From positions 1-56,546 of the forward strand of contig UQUQ01000015.1 of assembly GCA_900544265.1 (NCBI GenBank): 56,546 nucleotides of DNA, in the 5' to 3' direction. Made by a program: the position numbers and the translations under genes. The notes below the pieces were generated by a model that saw nothing but the letters and a program-made list of their open reading frames with translations, did not search any database and was not told the origin of the DNA. The stretch comes from an uncultured Alistipes sp. (GTDB taxonomy: Bacteria > Bacteroidota > Bacteroidia > Bacteroidales > Rikenellaceae). Shown here piece after piece: positions 14,096 through 22,904 of this stretch. How positions within the stretch are numbered: the stretch's first letter is position 1; each line of letters begins with the position of its first letter.

Positions 14096-17000
14096 ATGAA
14101 AGCCGATTTCTTCATCGACAGGCCCGTCTTCTCGACGGTGCTCTCGATCGTCATCGTCATCGTCGGCGCCATCGGCCTTGCGCTGCTGCCCGTCGACCAG
14201 TATCCGCAGATCGTGCCCCCGGTGGTCAAGATCTCGGCCTCGTATCCGGGTGCCGACGCGCAGACCGTGACGCAGGCCGTCGCCACGCCCATCGAGCAGG
14301 AGCTCAACGGCACACCCGGCATGATCTACATGGAGTCGTCGAGCTCCAACTCGGGCGGTTTCTCCGCCACGGTGACCTTCGACATCTCGACCGACCCCGA
14401 CCTGGCGGCCGTCGACATCCAGAACCGCCTGAAGGAGGCCGAGGCGCGCCTGCCGGCCGAGGTCGTGCAGAACGGCATCTCGGTCGAGAAGCAGGCCTCG
14501 AGCAAGCTGCTGACCATCACGCTGCTCTCGAACGACCCGAAGTTCGACGAGATCTACCTGTCGAACTACGCCACGCTCAACGTGCTCGACATGCTGCGCC
14601 GCGTGCCGGGCGTGGGCCGCGTCTCGAACGTCGGCAGCCGCTACTACGCCATGCAGATCTGGGTGCAGCCCGACAAGCTCGCCGACCTCGGACTGACGGT
14701 CAAGGACCTCCAGGCGGCACTCAAGGACCAGAACCGCGAGTCGGCCGCCGGCGTGCTCGGACAGGCCCCGATGGAGGGTGTCGACGTCACGACGCCCATC
14801 ACGGCGCAGGGGCGCCTCTCGTCGGTGAGCGAATTCGAGGAGATCGTCATCCGCGCCAACCCCGACGGGTCGATCATCCGCCTGCGCGACGTGGCGAACA
14901 TCTCGCTCGAGGCCCAGTCCTACAACACCGAGAGCGGCATCAACGCCGGCAACGCCGCCGTGCTGGACGTCTACATGCTGCCGGGCGCCAACGCCATCGA
15001 GGTGGCCTCGTCGATCAAGAGTACGATGGAGGAGCTGAGCCGCAACTTCCCGGAGGGCATCACCTACAACATTCCCTTCGACATGACGACCTACATCTCC
15101 GAGTCGATCCACCACGTCTACCGCACGCTCTTCGAGGCGCTGCTGCTGGTGATCCTGGTCGTCTTCCTCTCGCTGCAGAGCTGGCGCGCCACAATCATCC
15201 CGATTGTCGCCGTGCCCATCTCGCTCATCGGCACATTCGGCGTCATGCTCATCTTCGGCTTCTCGCTCAACCTGCTGACGCTGCTGGGTCTGATCCTGGC
15301 CATCGGTATCGTCGTCGACGACGCCATCGTCGTCGTCGAGAACGTCGACCGCATCATGAACGAGGAGCACCTCTCGCCCTACGAGGCCACGAAGAAGGCC
15401 ATGCGCAGCCTGAGCAGCGCGCTGATCGCCATGTCGCTCGTACTCTGCGCCGTCTTCGTGCCCGTGAGCTTCCTGTCGGGCATCACCGGACAGCTCTACC
15501 GGCAGTTCACCATCACGATCGCCGTGTCGGTGGTCATCTCCACGATCGTGGCGCTGACCCTCTCGCCGGTGATGTGTTCGCTCTTCCTGCGTCCCGACGA
15601 CGGGCACAGGAAAAACCGCTTCTTCCGCCGCATCAACCTCGGGCTGGCCATCGGAAACAACTTCTACGGCCGCACGATCGCCCGGGCGCTGGCCAACTCG
15701 CGGCGCATGTTCGCCGCCTTCGGCATCGTGCTCATCGGCATGTGGCTGATGAACCGCCTGCTGCCGCAGAGCTTCATGCCGCAGGAGGACCAGGGATACT
15801 TCACCGTGGAGCTGGAGCTGCCCGAAGGCGCGACGATCGAACGCACGCGCACGGTGACCAACCGCGCCATCGACTTCCTGATGGCGGATCCCGACGTGGA
15901 GTACGTGCTCAACGTCACGGGTTCGAGCCCCCGCGTGGGCACGAACCAGGCGCACAGCCAGCTGACGGTGATCCTCAAGCCGTGGGACGAGCGCGAGACG
16001 GACGACCTGTCCGAGATCATGGGACGCGTGCGGCGCGAGCTGTCGCGCTACCCCGAGAGCAAGGTCTACCTCTCGACCCCGCCGGTGATCCCCGGTCTGG
16101 GACAGTCGGGCGGTTTCGAGATGGTGCTCGAGGCGCGCGGCAACACGACCTACACCGAGCTGCAGCAGGCCGTCGACACGCTCATGACGATCGCCTCGCA
16201 GCGGCCCGAACTGACCGGTCTGGCCTCGTCGATGCAGGGCGACATTCCGCAGCTCTACTTCGACGTCGACCGCGACAAGGCCCAGATGGTCGGGGTCTCG
16301 ATGTCGGACATCTTCTCGACGATGAAGGCCTTTACGGGGTCGATCTACGTCAACGACTTCAACATGTTCAACCGCATCTACCGCGTTTACGTCCAGGCCG
16401 AGGCGCCCTACCGCGCCTACCGCGACAACCTGAACCTCTTCTTCGTGCGCGGCGACGACGGGGCGATGATCCCCATCACGGCCCTCGGCACGACCTACTA
16501 CACGACGGGCCCCGGCACGATCAAGCGCTTCAACATGTTCAACTCGGCGACCATCTCGGGCGAGGCCGCGCACGGCTACAGCTCGGGGCAGGCGATGGAC
16601 GAGCTCGAACAGATCGTCCGCCGGGAGCTGCCCGCCTCGGTGGGTGTCGAGTGGAGCGGCCTCTCGTATCAGGAGAAGCACGAGGGCGGACAGACCGGCA
16701 CGGTGCTGGCGCTGGCCTTCCTCTTCGTCTTCCTCTTCCTCGCGGCGCAGTATGAGAGCTGGACCGTCCCCATTGCCGTGATCCTCTCGCTGCCCGTGGC
16801 CGGCATCGGCGCCTACCTCGGCATCTGGATCTGCGGTCTGGAGAACAACATCTACTTCCAGATCGGACTGGTGATGCTCGTGGGTCTGGTGGCCAAGAAC
16901 GCCATCCTGATCGTGGAGTTCGCCAAGGAGGAGGTCGAAAAGGGCCGCGACGTCGTCACGGCGGCGATCACGGCGGCGCACCTGCGCTTCCGCCCCATCG

Positions 17001-17191
17001 TCATGACCTCGCTGGCCTTCATCCTGGGTCTGCTGCCGCTGGTTTTCGCCTCGGGTCCCGGCTCGGCAAGCCGCCAGGGCATCGGCACGGGCGTCTTCTT
17101 CGGCATGCTGGTGGCCATCACCGTGGGCATCGTCTTCGTGCCGTTCTTCTTCGTATGGATTTACCGCATCAAAGCCAAACTCAAACGATGA
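14096..17191 (+). CDS. RND efflux permease, HAE1 (AcrB/MexB) family
   Basis: Proton-driven inner-membrane pump of 1031 residues, full length for the family, with 12 membrane helices and two large periplasmic loops. The proton-relay residues are present: Asp408-Asp409 in GIVVDDAIVVVEN and Lys934 in GLVAKNAILIVE. FFIDRPVFSTVLSIVIVIVGAIGLALLPVDQYPQIVPP is the standard N-terminus. With the adaptor before it and the outer-membrane factor after it (ATGA overlap) it forms a complete operon. Substrates such as bile salts, dyes or antibiotics are inferred from the family only. Confidence 0.97.
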   Translation: MKADFFIDRPVFSTVLSIVIVIVGAIGLALLPVDQYPQIVPPVVKISASYPGADAQTVTQAVATPIEQELNGTPGMIYMESSSSNSGGFSATVTFDISTDPDLAAVDIQNRLKEAEARLPAEVVQNGISVEKQASSKLLTITLLSNDPKFDEIYLSNYATLNVLDMLRRVPGVGRVSNVGSRYYAMQIWVQPDKLADLGLTVKDLQAALKDQNRESAAGVLGQAPMEGVDVTTPITAQGRLSSVSEFEEIVIRANPDGSIIRLRDVANISLEAQSYNTESGINAGNAAVLDVYMLPGANAIEVASSIKSTMEELSRNFPEGITYNIPFDMTTYISESIHHVYRTLFEALLLVILVVFLSLQSWRATIIPIVAVPISLIGTFGVMLIFGFSLNLLTLLGLILAIGIVVDDAIVVVENVDRIMNEEHLSPYEATKKAMRSLSSALIAMSLVLCAVFVPVSFLSGITGQLYRQFTITIAVSVVISTIVALTLSPVMCSLFLRPDDGHRKNRFFRRINLGLAIGNNFYGRTIARALANSRRMFAAFGIVLIGMWLMNRLLPQSFMPQEDQGYFTVELELPEGATIERTRTVTNRAIDFLMADPDVEYVLNVTGSSPRVGTNQAHSQLTVILKPWDERETDDLSEIMGRVRRELSRYPESKVYLSTPPVIPGLGQSGGFEMVLEARGNTTYTELQQAVDTLMTIASQRPELTGLASSMQGDIPQLYFDVDRDKAQMVGVSMSDIFSTMKAFTGSIYVNDFNMFNRIYRVYVQAEAPYRAYRDNLNLFFVRGDDGAMIPITALGTTYYTTGPGTIKRFNMFNSATISGEAAHGYSSGQAMDELEQIVRRELPASVGVEWSGLSYQEKHEGGQTGTVLALAFLFVFLFLAAQYESWTVPIAVILSLPVAGIGAYLGIWICGLENNIYFQIGLVMLVGLVAKNAILIVEFAKEEVEKGRDVVTAAITAAHLRFRPIVMTSLAFILGLLPLVFASGPGSASRQGIGTGVFFGMLVAITVGIVFVPFFFVWIYRIKAKLKR

Positions 17192-18570
17192 AACACATTC
17201 CGATCATACTTGCGCTTCTTGCCGCCGTCGGGCTCGCCTCCTGCTCGGCCGTCAGGCACTGCAAGAGCCCCGAACTCAATCTGCCGGAGCAGGTCGTCCC
17301 GGGACGCAGCGACTCGCTGACGCTGGCCGACCTGGACTGGTGGGAGTTCTACGGCGACACAACGCTCTGCCGCATCATCGAGCGCACGCTCGAACACAAC
17401 AAGGACCTGCTCTCGGCCGCCGCCCGCGTCGAGCGCATGCGGCAGCTCTACCGCATCGACAAGGCCAACCGGCTGCCGTCGGTCGGACTGCCCGTCTATG
17501 CCGAATACGAAACGAACGACTATTACGGCGGAAAGTCCGTGCGCGACCCTGAACTGGGCATCAAGGTCACGCTGGGCTGGGAGCTCGACATGTGGGGCAA
17601 CCTGCGCTGGGCCAAGCGGCAGGGCGGAGCCCAGTACCTCGCCTCGGTCGAGGCGGAGCGCGCCATGCGCATGACGCTCGTTGCGGAGGTCGCCGCGGCC
17701 TACTTCCGGCTCGTGGCGCTCGACAACGAACTCTCGATCGTGCGGCGCACGCTCATCACGCGCGGCGAGGGGGTCTACCAGGCCCGGCTGCGCTTCGAGG
17801 GCGGTCTCACCTCCGAGACGGTCTTCCAGCAGGCGAAGGTGGAGTACGCCACGACGGCGTCGCTCATCCCGGAGCTTGAACGCAGCATCGAGACGACCGA
17901 AAACGGCATCTCGCTGCTCATGGGCGAATATCCCGACTGGCGCGTAAAGCGGGCCAAGATGGACATAGAAGCCAAAATGAGGGACAGTATTCCAATAGGC
18001 ATTCCGTCGGAACTGCTGCAGCGGCGTCCCGACGTGCGGGCGGCGGAGCAGCAACTGCGTGCGGCGATGGCCGCCGTCGGTGTGGCCTACGCCGACCGCT
18101 TCCCGCGGCTGACCTTCCGGCTCGAGGGCGGCGTGGAGAACAACTCCGTGAGCGAGATTTTCCGCTCACCCTTCTCCTACGTCATCGGCTCGCTCGCTTC
18201 GCCCGTCTTCGGATTCGGCCGCAAGAAGGCCAAGTACCGCGCGGCACTGGCCGCCTACGACGAAGCGCGGCTGGCCTATGAAAAGAAGGTGCTCGAGGTA
18301 TTCCGCGAGGCGAACGACGCCGTCGTCACCTACCGCAAGGCCCGCGAAACGGCGGCCTTGAAGGTGGCCCTGCGCGATGCGGCACTCAAATATGTCGAAC
18401 TGGCGCAGGTGCAGTACCGCGGCGGCAGCATCAACTACATCGACGTACTGGACGCCCAGCGCCGCTACTTCGACGCCCAGATCGGCCTGAGCAACGCCGT
18501 GCGCGACGAGCACCTCGCGCTCGTGCAGCTCTACAAGTCGCTCGGCGGCGGCTGGCAGACCGGCGAATAA
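17188..18570 (+). CDS. Outer-membrane efflux lipoprotein (NodT/OprM family)
   Basis: TolC-type channel subunit of the same pump, 460 residues. The N-terminus MKHIPIILALLAAVGLASC carries a lipobox, so the mature protein is lipid-anchored in the outer membrane as OprM is. Two repeats of helices and beta strands follow (for example LLQRRPDVRAAEQQLRAAMAAVGVAYADRFPRL, the NodT-family repeat signature). The start codon overlaps the permease stop (ATGA), and a longer upstream reading would run into the permease C-terminus. A stem-loop follows at 18598-18627. Confidence 0.95.
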   Translation: MKHIPIILALLAAVGLASCSAVRHCKSPELNLPEQVVPGRSDSLTLADLDWWEFYGDTTLCRIIERTLEHNKDLLSAAARVERMRQLYRIDKANRLPSVGLPVYAEYETNDYYGGKSVRDPELGIKVTLGWELDMWGNLRWAKRQGGAQYLASVEAERAMRMTLVAEVAAAYFRLVALDNELSIVRRTLITRGEGVYQARLRFEGGLTSETVFQQAKVEYATTASLIPELERSIETTENGISLLMGEYPDWRVKRAKMDIEAKMRDSIPIGIPSELLQRRPDVRAAEQQLRAAMAAVGVAYADRFPRLTFRLEGGVENNSVSEIFRSPFSYVIGSLASPVFGFGRKKAKYRAALAAYDEARLAYEKKVLEVFREANDAVVTYRKARETAALKVALRDAALKYVELAQVQYRGGSINYIDVLDAQRRYFDAQIGLSNAVRDEHLALVQLYKSLGGGWQTGE

Positions 18571-18597
18571 GCCCGGCAACCCCTCCCCCGGGACATA

Positions 18598-18627
18598 CGA
18601 AGCCCTCGCCCTGCGGCGGGGGCTTCG
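18598..18627 (+). terminator. Stem-loop after the RND operon
   Basis: 13-base GC-rich stem (18598-18610 with 18615-18627, one G-U pair) with a four-base loop. No T run follows, so it may protect the mRNA end or need Rho rather than be an intrinsic terminator. Confidence 0.55.
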
Positions 18628-18690
18628 CGCCTTACGGAACAAAATTCACCGGCACACGCTTTTTTCGGTACGGGGGAAACGATTTTTTCT

Positions 18691-18698
18691 TATATTTG
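18691..18698 (+). promoter_or_regulatory. -7 box of the thiamine operon
   Basis: TATATTTG, ten bases before the first riboswitch stem. Confidence 0.75.
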
Positions 18699-18707
18699 CA
18701 CAACATT

Positions 18708-18841
18708 AACAAGAGGGGTGCCTTGGGAAACCGGAGGCGACGATACCGGAGGGTATCGCTCCGCAACCGGAACTCTCCGCGAAAAGGCTGAGATCAGACC
18801 CTATGAACTTGATGCGGTCCGTACCGCCGAAAGGACTTGTT
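18708..18841 (+). promoter_or_regulatory. TPP (THI-box) riboswitch
   Basis: Closing stem AACAAG (18708-18713) with CTTGTT (18836-18841). Inside are GGGGTGCC at the 5' side and the hallmark CTGAGATCAGACCCTATGAA near 18788-18807, followed by ACTTGATGCGGT. The optional arm holds GGCGACGATACCGG. It senses thiamine pyrophosphate and should switch off the downstream thi genes. Confidence 0.97.
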
Positions 18842-18846
18842 CATAG

Positions 18847-18883
18847 ACCGTAATTTCTCACGGGCATCTCTGTAAATTACGGT
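18847..18883 (+). promoter_or_regulatory. Hairpin between the riboswitch and the thiS start codon
   Basis: Perfect stem ACCGTAATTT (18847-18856) with AAATTACGGT (18874-18883), seven bases before the thiS ATG and without a T run. It looks like part of the expression platform, more likely acting on translation than on transcription termination. Confidence 0.6.
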
Positions 18884-18889
18884 ATCCGC

Positions 18890-19090
18890 ATGGAAGTATT
18901 CGTCAATCGCAAACCGGTCGAGGTCGAGGGGCCGATGACGCTGGCCGGACTGCTCGCCCGCGAGGGAATCCCCGCCGAAGGGGTCGCCGTCGCGGTGAAC
19001 AACCGCGTCGTGCCGCGCGCCGAGTGGGCCGCCACACAGCTCGAGGAGCAGATGAAGATCACCGTCATCCGGGCCGTCTGCGGAGGATGA
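18890..19090 (+). CDS. thiS: Sulfur carrier protein ThiS
   Basis: Ubiquitin-like sulfur carrier of 66 residues for the thiazole half of thiamine. It begins MEVFVNRKPVEVEGPMTLAGLLA, has the NNRVVPRAEWA segment typical of ThiS and ends in the required Gly-Gly (AVCGG). It is adenylated by ThiF, loaded with sulfur as a thiocarboxylate and used by ThiG. First gene after the TPP riboswitch. Its stop overlaps the ATG of the next gene. Confidence 0.95.
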   Translation: MEVFVNRKPVEVEGPMTLAGLLAREGIPAEGVAVAVNNRVVPRAEWAATQLEEQMKITVIRAVCGG

Positions 19091-19677
19091 TGCGCATTCT
19101 GGTCATCACCGACGTGCCCTTCACGGCAACGGAACCCGCGGCGATCCGGCAGCTGCTGGACGAGGGCGTCGAGCGCGTGCACCTGCGCAAGCCCGACGCT
19201 TCGGAGGAGGCGCTGCGGCGGCTCATCGAGGCGCTGCCCGCGGAGAGCTATCCGCGGCTGACGTTGCAGGACCGCCTGCCGCTGGCCGTGGAGTACGGAC
19301 TGGGAGGCGTGCATCTCAACCGCCGCAATGCGGCCGTACCCGCGGGTTTCCGGGGGCTGGTGAGCCGCTCGTGCCACACGCTCGACGAGATTGCCGCCCA
19401 TCCCGCGTGCGACTACCTCTTTCTGAGCCCGCTCTTCGACAGCATCTCGAAGAGCGGCTACCGCGCCGCCTTCACCGACGGGGAGCTGCGCGACGCGGCG
19501 GCCCGCGGCCTGCTCGGCGAGCGGGTCGTGGCACTCGGAGGCATCCGACCCGAGCTGCTGCCCCGTGTCCGGGAGCTGGGCTTCGGCGGCGCTGCGCTGC
19601 TGGGCGCCGTCTGGCGCGATGCCTCCCCCGCCGCCCTGCACCGCACGATGGAGCGCATCCGCCGATTCAACATATAA
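19087..19677 (+). CDS. tenI: TenI/ThiE-like protein (probable thiazole tautomerase)
   Basis: TIM-barrel protein of 196 residues in the thiamine-phosphate-synthase superfamily. It keeps the family layout VHLRKPDASEEAL, LTLQDRLPLAVEYGLGGVHLNRR and VALGGIRPELL. Its phosphate loop differs from true ThiE, however: it reads SPLFDSISKSGYRAAF, not [12 protein letters not shown] canonical ThiE is encoded next to it, so this copy is more likely TenI, which aromatises the ThiG product, than a second synthase. The start ATG at 19087 overlaps the thiS stop; ATG at 19090 is equally possible. Confidence 0.8.
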   Translation: MMRILVITDVPFTATEPAAIRQLLDEGVERVHLRKPDASEEALRRLIEALPAESYPRLTLQDRLPLAVEYGLGGVHLNRRNAAVPAGFRGLVSRSCHTLDEIAAHPACDYLFLSPLFDSISKSGYRAAFTDGELRDAAARGLLGERVVALGGIRPELLPRVRELGFGGAALLGAVWRDASPAALHRTMERIRRFNI

Positions 19678-19689
19678 AAGACAGAAACC

Positions 19690-20316
19690 ATGCTGCAATT
19701 CATCACACACCATACGGACCGTTACGACGAGATCACGGGCACGCGCGCCGTGCTCGAGGGGGGCTGCCGCTGGGTTCAGCTCCGCATGAAGGATGCTCCG
19801 GACGAGGAGGTGACAGCCGTCGGCCGCGAGGTCGGGGCGCTGTGCCGCCGCTTCGGGGCGACGTTCCTGCTGGACGACCGCGTCCATCTGGTCGACGGGC
19901 TCGGCGCCGACGGCGTGCACCTCGGCAAAAACGACATGCCGGTCGACGAGGCGCGGCGCCTGCTGGGCCCCGGGCGGCTGATCGGCGCCACGGCCAACAC
20001 CTTCGCCGACATCGAGCGCGCCGCACGCGCCGGTGCCGACTACATCGGGCTGGGGCCCTTCCGCTTCACGCAGACCAAGCGCAACCTGAGCCCGATCCTC
20101 GGGCTGGAGGGCTACCGCGACATCCTCGCGCGCTGCCGCGCGGCGGGCATCGACCTGCCGGTCGTGGCCATCGGCGGCATCACGGCCGCGGACGTGGAGG
20201 CGATCCTTGCCACGGGTGTCACGGGCATCGCCCTCTCGGGCGCGCTGCTCGGCGCAGCCTCCCCCGCGGAGGAGACACGACGAATTATGACAATCCTAAA
20301 TCAGCATAAACAATGA
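19690..20316 (+). CDS. thiE: Thiamine-phosphate synthase
   Basis: Couples hydroxymethylpyrimidine diphosphate to thiazole phosphate to give thiamine phosphate. 208 residues, normal length. The signatures are complete: [73 protein letters not shown] and [12 protein letters not shown]. It sits third in the operon, 12 bases after the TenI-like gene, and its stop overlaps the thiG start. Confidence 0.95.
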   Translation: MLQFITHHTDRYDEITGTRAVLEGGCRWVQLRMKDAPDEEVTAVGREVGALCRRFGATFLLDDRVHLVDGLGADGVHLGKNDMPVDEARRLLGPGRLIGATANTFADIERAARAGADYIGLGPFRFTQTKRNLSPILGLEGYRDILARCRAAGIDLPVVAIGGITAADVEAILATGVTGIALSGALLGAASPAEETRRIMTILNQHKQ

Positions 20317-21080
20317 ACGATTTGATTATCGGTGGACGGACCTTCCGTTCGCGCCTCTTCGTAGGCACGGGAAAATTCAGTTCCAACGACCTGATGGCCG
20401 AGGCAATCGCCGCCTCGGGCACCGAGATGGTTACCCTGGCGATGAAACGGGTCGACATGGAGAATCCCGAGGACGACATGCTCATGCATGTGCGGCGCCC
20501 GGAGATTCAGCTGCTGCCCAATACGTCGGGCGTGCGCGACGCCGAGGAGGCCGTACTCGCGGCCCAGCTCGCCCGCGAGGCCTTCGGCACGAACTTCATC
20601 AAGCTGGAGATACACCCCGACCCGAAATACCTGCTGCCGGACCCGGTCGAGACGCTCAAGGCCACGGAGCAGTTAGTCAGGATGGGCTTCGTCGTGCTGC
20701 CCTACGTGCAGGCCGACCCGGTGCTCTGCAAGCGGCTGGAGGAGGCCGGTGCCGCCACGGTCATGCCGCTGGCCGCACCCATCGGCACGAACAAGGGGCT
20801 CGTGACGCGCGAGATGCTCGAGATCATCATCGAGCAGAGCCGCGTGCCGGTGGTTGTCGACGCCGGGCTGGGCGCCCCGTCGCACGCCGCGGCCGCCATG
20901 GAGCTGGGCGCCGACGCCGTGCTGGTCAATACGGCCATCGCCGTGGCGGGTGACCCCGTGCGCATGGCCCGCGCCTTCGCGCAGGCCGTCGTCGCCGGGC
21001 GCGAAGCCTACGAAGCCGGACTCGGGGCGCAGGCCCGCAGCGCCGAAGCCAGCAGCCCCCTCACCTCGTTCCTCGACTAA
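20313..21080 (+). CDS. thiG: Thiazole synthase ThiG
   Basis: Forms the thiazole phosphate ring from deoxyxylulose phosphate, dehydroglycine and ThiS thiocarboxylate. 255 residues. [18 protein letters not shown] is the N-terminal signature. [39 protein letters not shown] contains the conserved PNT and the Lys region, and [26 protein letters not shown] is the phosphate-binding part. Four-base overlap with thiE. In many Bacteroides operons thiC follows thiG; here thiH does. Confidence 0.96.
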   Translation: MNDLIIGGRTFRSRLFVGTGKFSSNDLMAEAIAASGTEMVTLAMKRVDMENPEDDMLMHVRRPEIQLLPNTSGVRDAEEAVLAAQLAREAFGTNFIKLEIHPDPKYLLPDPVETLKATEQLVRMGFVVLPYVQADPVLCKRLEEAGAATVMPLAAPIGTNKGLVTREMLEIIIEQSRVPVVVDAGLGAPSHAAAAMELGADAVLVNTAIAVAGDPVRMARAFAQAVVAGREAYEAGLGAQARSAEASSPLTSFLD

Positions 21081-21092
21081 ACCCCACGCACC

Positions 21093-22202
21093 ATGTTTTC
21101 CGAGGAATTAGCCAAATACGACTGGGAGGAGACCACGGCGCGGATCCTCTCGAAGCGGGCCGCCGACGTCGAAACGGCGCTCGGCAAGGAGCACTTGACG
21201 CTCGACGACTTCATGGCGCTCGTCTCGCCCGCCGCGGCGCCCTACCTGGAGCCGATGGCGCGCCTGAGCCGCCGCTACACGCAGGAGCGCTTCGGCAAGA
21301 CGATCTCGATGTACATCCCGATGTACATCACCAACTCCTGCACCAACTCGTGCGTCTACTGCGGCTTCAACCGCCACAACGCCATTCCGCGCGTGATCCT
21401 CACGATGGAGCAGATCGAGGCCGAGTGCCGCGCGATCCGCGCGCTGGGGCCGTTCGAGAACCTGCTGCTCGTCACGGGCGAGAATCCCCGCGCCGCGGGT
21501 GTCGACTACATCGAGGAGGCGCTGCACGTCTGCCGCCCGTGGTTCAACAACCTGACGATCGAGGTGATGCCCCTCGCGGCCGAGGAGTACGAGCGGCTGA
21601 CCCACTCGGGGCTCAACGGCGTGGTCTGCTTCCAGGAGACCTACAACCGCAAGAACTACAACATCTACCACCCGGCCGGCATGAAGTCGAAGTTCGAGTG
21701 GCGCGTCAACGGCTTCGACCGCATGGGACAGGCCGGCGTGCACAAGATCGGCATGGGCGTGCTGATCGGCCTCGAGGAGTGGCGCACGGACGTCACGATG
21801 ATGGCCCTGCACCTGCAATACCTGCGCAAGCACTACTGGAAGACGCGCTACAGCGTCAACTTCCCGCGCATGCGCCCCTCGGAGGGGCACTTCCAGCCCA
21901 ACGTCGTGATGAGCGACCGCGAGCTCGCGCAGCTGACCTTCGCCTTCCGCATCTTCGACCACGACGTCGACATCTCCTTCTCGACACGCGAGCGGCCCGA
22001 TTTCCGCAACCACATCGCCACGCTGGGTGCCACGTCGATGAGCGCCGGGTCGAAGACCGACCCGGGAGGCTACTGCACCTATCCGCAGTCGCTCGAGCAG
22101 TTCGTCGTGAGCGACGAGCGCACCCCGGCGGAGGTCGAGGCGGCCATCCGCCGCGAGGGCTACGAAGTCGTATGGAAGGACTGGGACAAGGTCTTCGACT
22201 GA
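21093..22202 (+). CDS. thiH: 2-iminoacetate synthase ThiH (radical SAM)
   Basis: Radical-SAM tyrosine lyase that supplies dehydroglycine for the thiazole ring. 369 residues. The iron-sulfur motif is Cys83-x3-Cys87-x2-Cys90 (SCTNSCVYCGF). Typical ThiH segments follow: NLLLVTGENPRAAGVDYI, VCFQETYNRKNYNIYHPAGMKSKFEWRV and NFPRMRPSEG. The use of ThiH rather than the oxygen-requiring ThiO fits an anaerobe. Its stop shares a base with the thiF start (TGATG). Confidence 0.96.
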   Translation: MFSEELAKYDWEETTARILSKRAADVETALGKEHLTLDDFMALVSPAAAPYLEPMARLSRRYTQERFGKTISMYIPMYITNSCTNSCVYCGFNRHNAIPRVILTMEQIEAECRAIRALGPFENLLLVTGENPRAAGVDYIEEALHVCRPWFNNLTIEVMPLAAEEYERLTHSGLNGVVCFQETYNRKNYNIYHPAGMKSKFEWRVNGFDRMGQAGVHKIGMGVLIGLEEWRTDVTMMALHLQYLRKHYWKTRYSVNFPRMRPSEGHFQPNVVMSDRELAQLTFAFRIFDHDVDISFSTRERPDFRNHIATLGATSMSAGSKTDPGGYCTYPQSLEQFVVSDERTPAEVEAAIRREGYEVVWKDWDKVFD

Positions 22203-22900
22203 TGGAGGCACAGCGCTACACGCGGCAGACGATGCTGCCGGAGATCGGCGAGCGGGGGCAGCGGCGCCTGGCCGAGGCCTCGGCGCTCGTCGTGGGGCTC
22301 GGGGGGCTCGGCTCGCCCGTGGCGCTCTACCTCGCGGCGGCCGGTGTCGGGCGCCTCGGGCTGGCCGATGCCGATGTCGTCTCGCTGAGCAACCTCCAGC
22401 GGCAGGTGCTCTACACCGCGCGGCAGGTGGGCGAGCCCAAGACGCGGGCAGCCCGCGAGCGGCTCGCGGCACTCTCGCCCCACACGCGCTTCGACCTTTA
22501 CGACGAGGGGCTCACGGCAGAGAACGCGCAGCGGATCGTCGCGGAGTATGACCTTGTGATCGACTGCTGCGACAACTACCCCACGCGCTACCTGCTGGAC
22601 GACGTCTGCGCGGCGTGCGGCAAGCCGTGGGTCTACGGCTCGATCGGCGCCTTCGAGGGACAGGTGTCGCTCTTCAACGGGCCCCGTCACCGCCGCTATG
22701 CGGAGCTCTACCCCGACCGCGAGGCGCTCTGCCGACGGCCCCGCCGCACCGAAGGGGTGCTGGGCACGGTGCCCGGCGTCGTCGGCACGCTCCAGGCCAC
22801 GGAGGCCCTCAAGGCGCTCGCCGGCTTCGGCGAGCCGCTCGACGGGCGGCTCCTGGTCATCGACCTGAAAACTATGCAAACCCAAACAATAGCATTTTAA
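22202..22900 (+). CDS. thiF: ThiF/MoeB-type adenylyltransferase without the zinc cysteines
   Basis: E1-like enzyme that adenylates the ThiS C-terminus. 232 residues. The ATP site is complete: VVGLGGLGSPVALYLAAAGVGRLGLADADVVSLSNLQRQ, and later DCCDNYPTRYLLDD. The usual CxxC pairs that bind structural zinc in ThiF and MoeB are absent: the region reads ALCRRPRRTEGVLGTVPGVVG and the end has no cysteine pair. Such short, zinc-less forms occur in Bacteroidales thi operons, so it is probably functional. Position between thiH and the methyltransferase supports the role. Confidence 0.9.
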   Translation: MEAQRYTRQTMLPEIGERGQRRLAEASALVVGLGGLGSPVALYLAAAGVGRLGLADADVVSLSNLQRQVLYTARQVGEPKTRAARERLAALSPHTRFDLYDEGLTAENAQRIVAEYDLVIDCCDNYPTRYLLDDVCAACGKPWVYGSIGAFEGQVSLFNGPRHRRYAELYPDREALCRRPRRTEGVLGTVPGVVGTLQATEALKALAGFGEPLDGRLLVIDLKTMQTQTIAF

Positions 22901-22904
22901 GACC

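Noticed and set aside
12779..16981. 1400-codon open frame on the minus strand opposite the RND operon
   Set aside because: It mirrors the adaptor and permease genes. Its translation is rich in Arg, His, Asp and Val without any family motif, and arises from GC-biased third codon positions.
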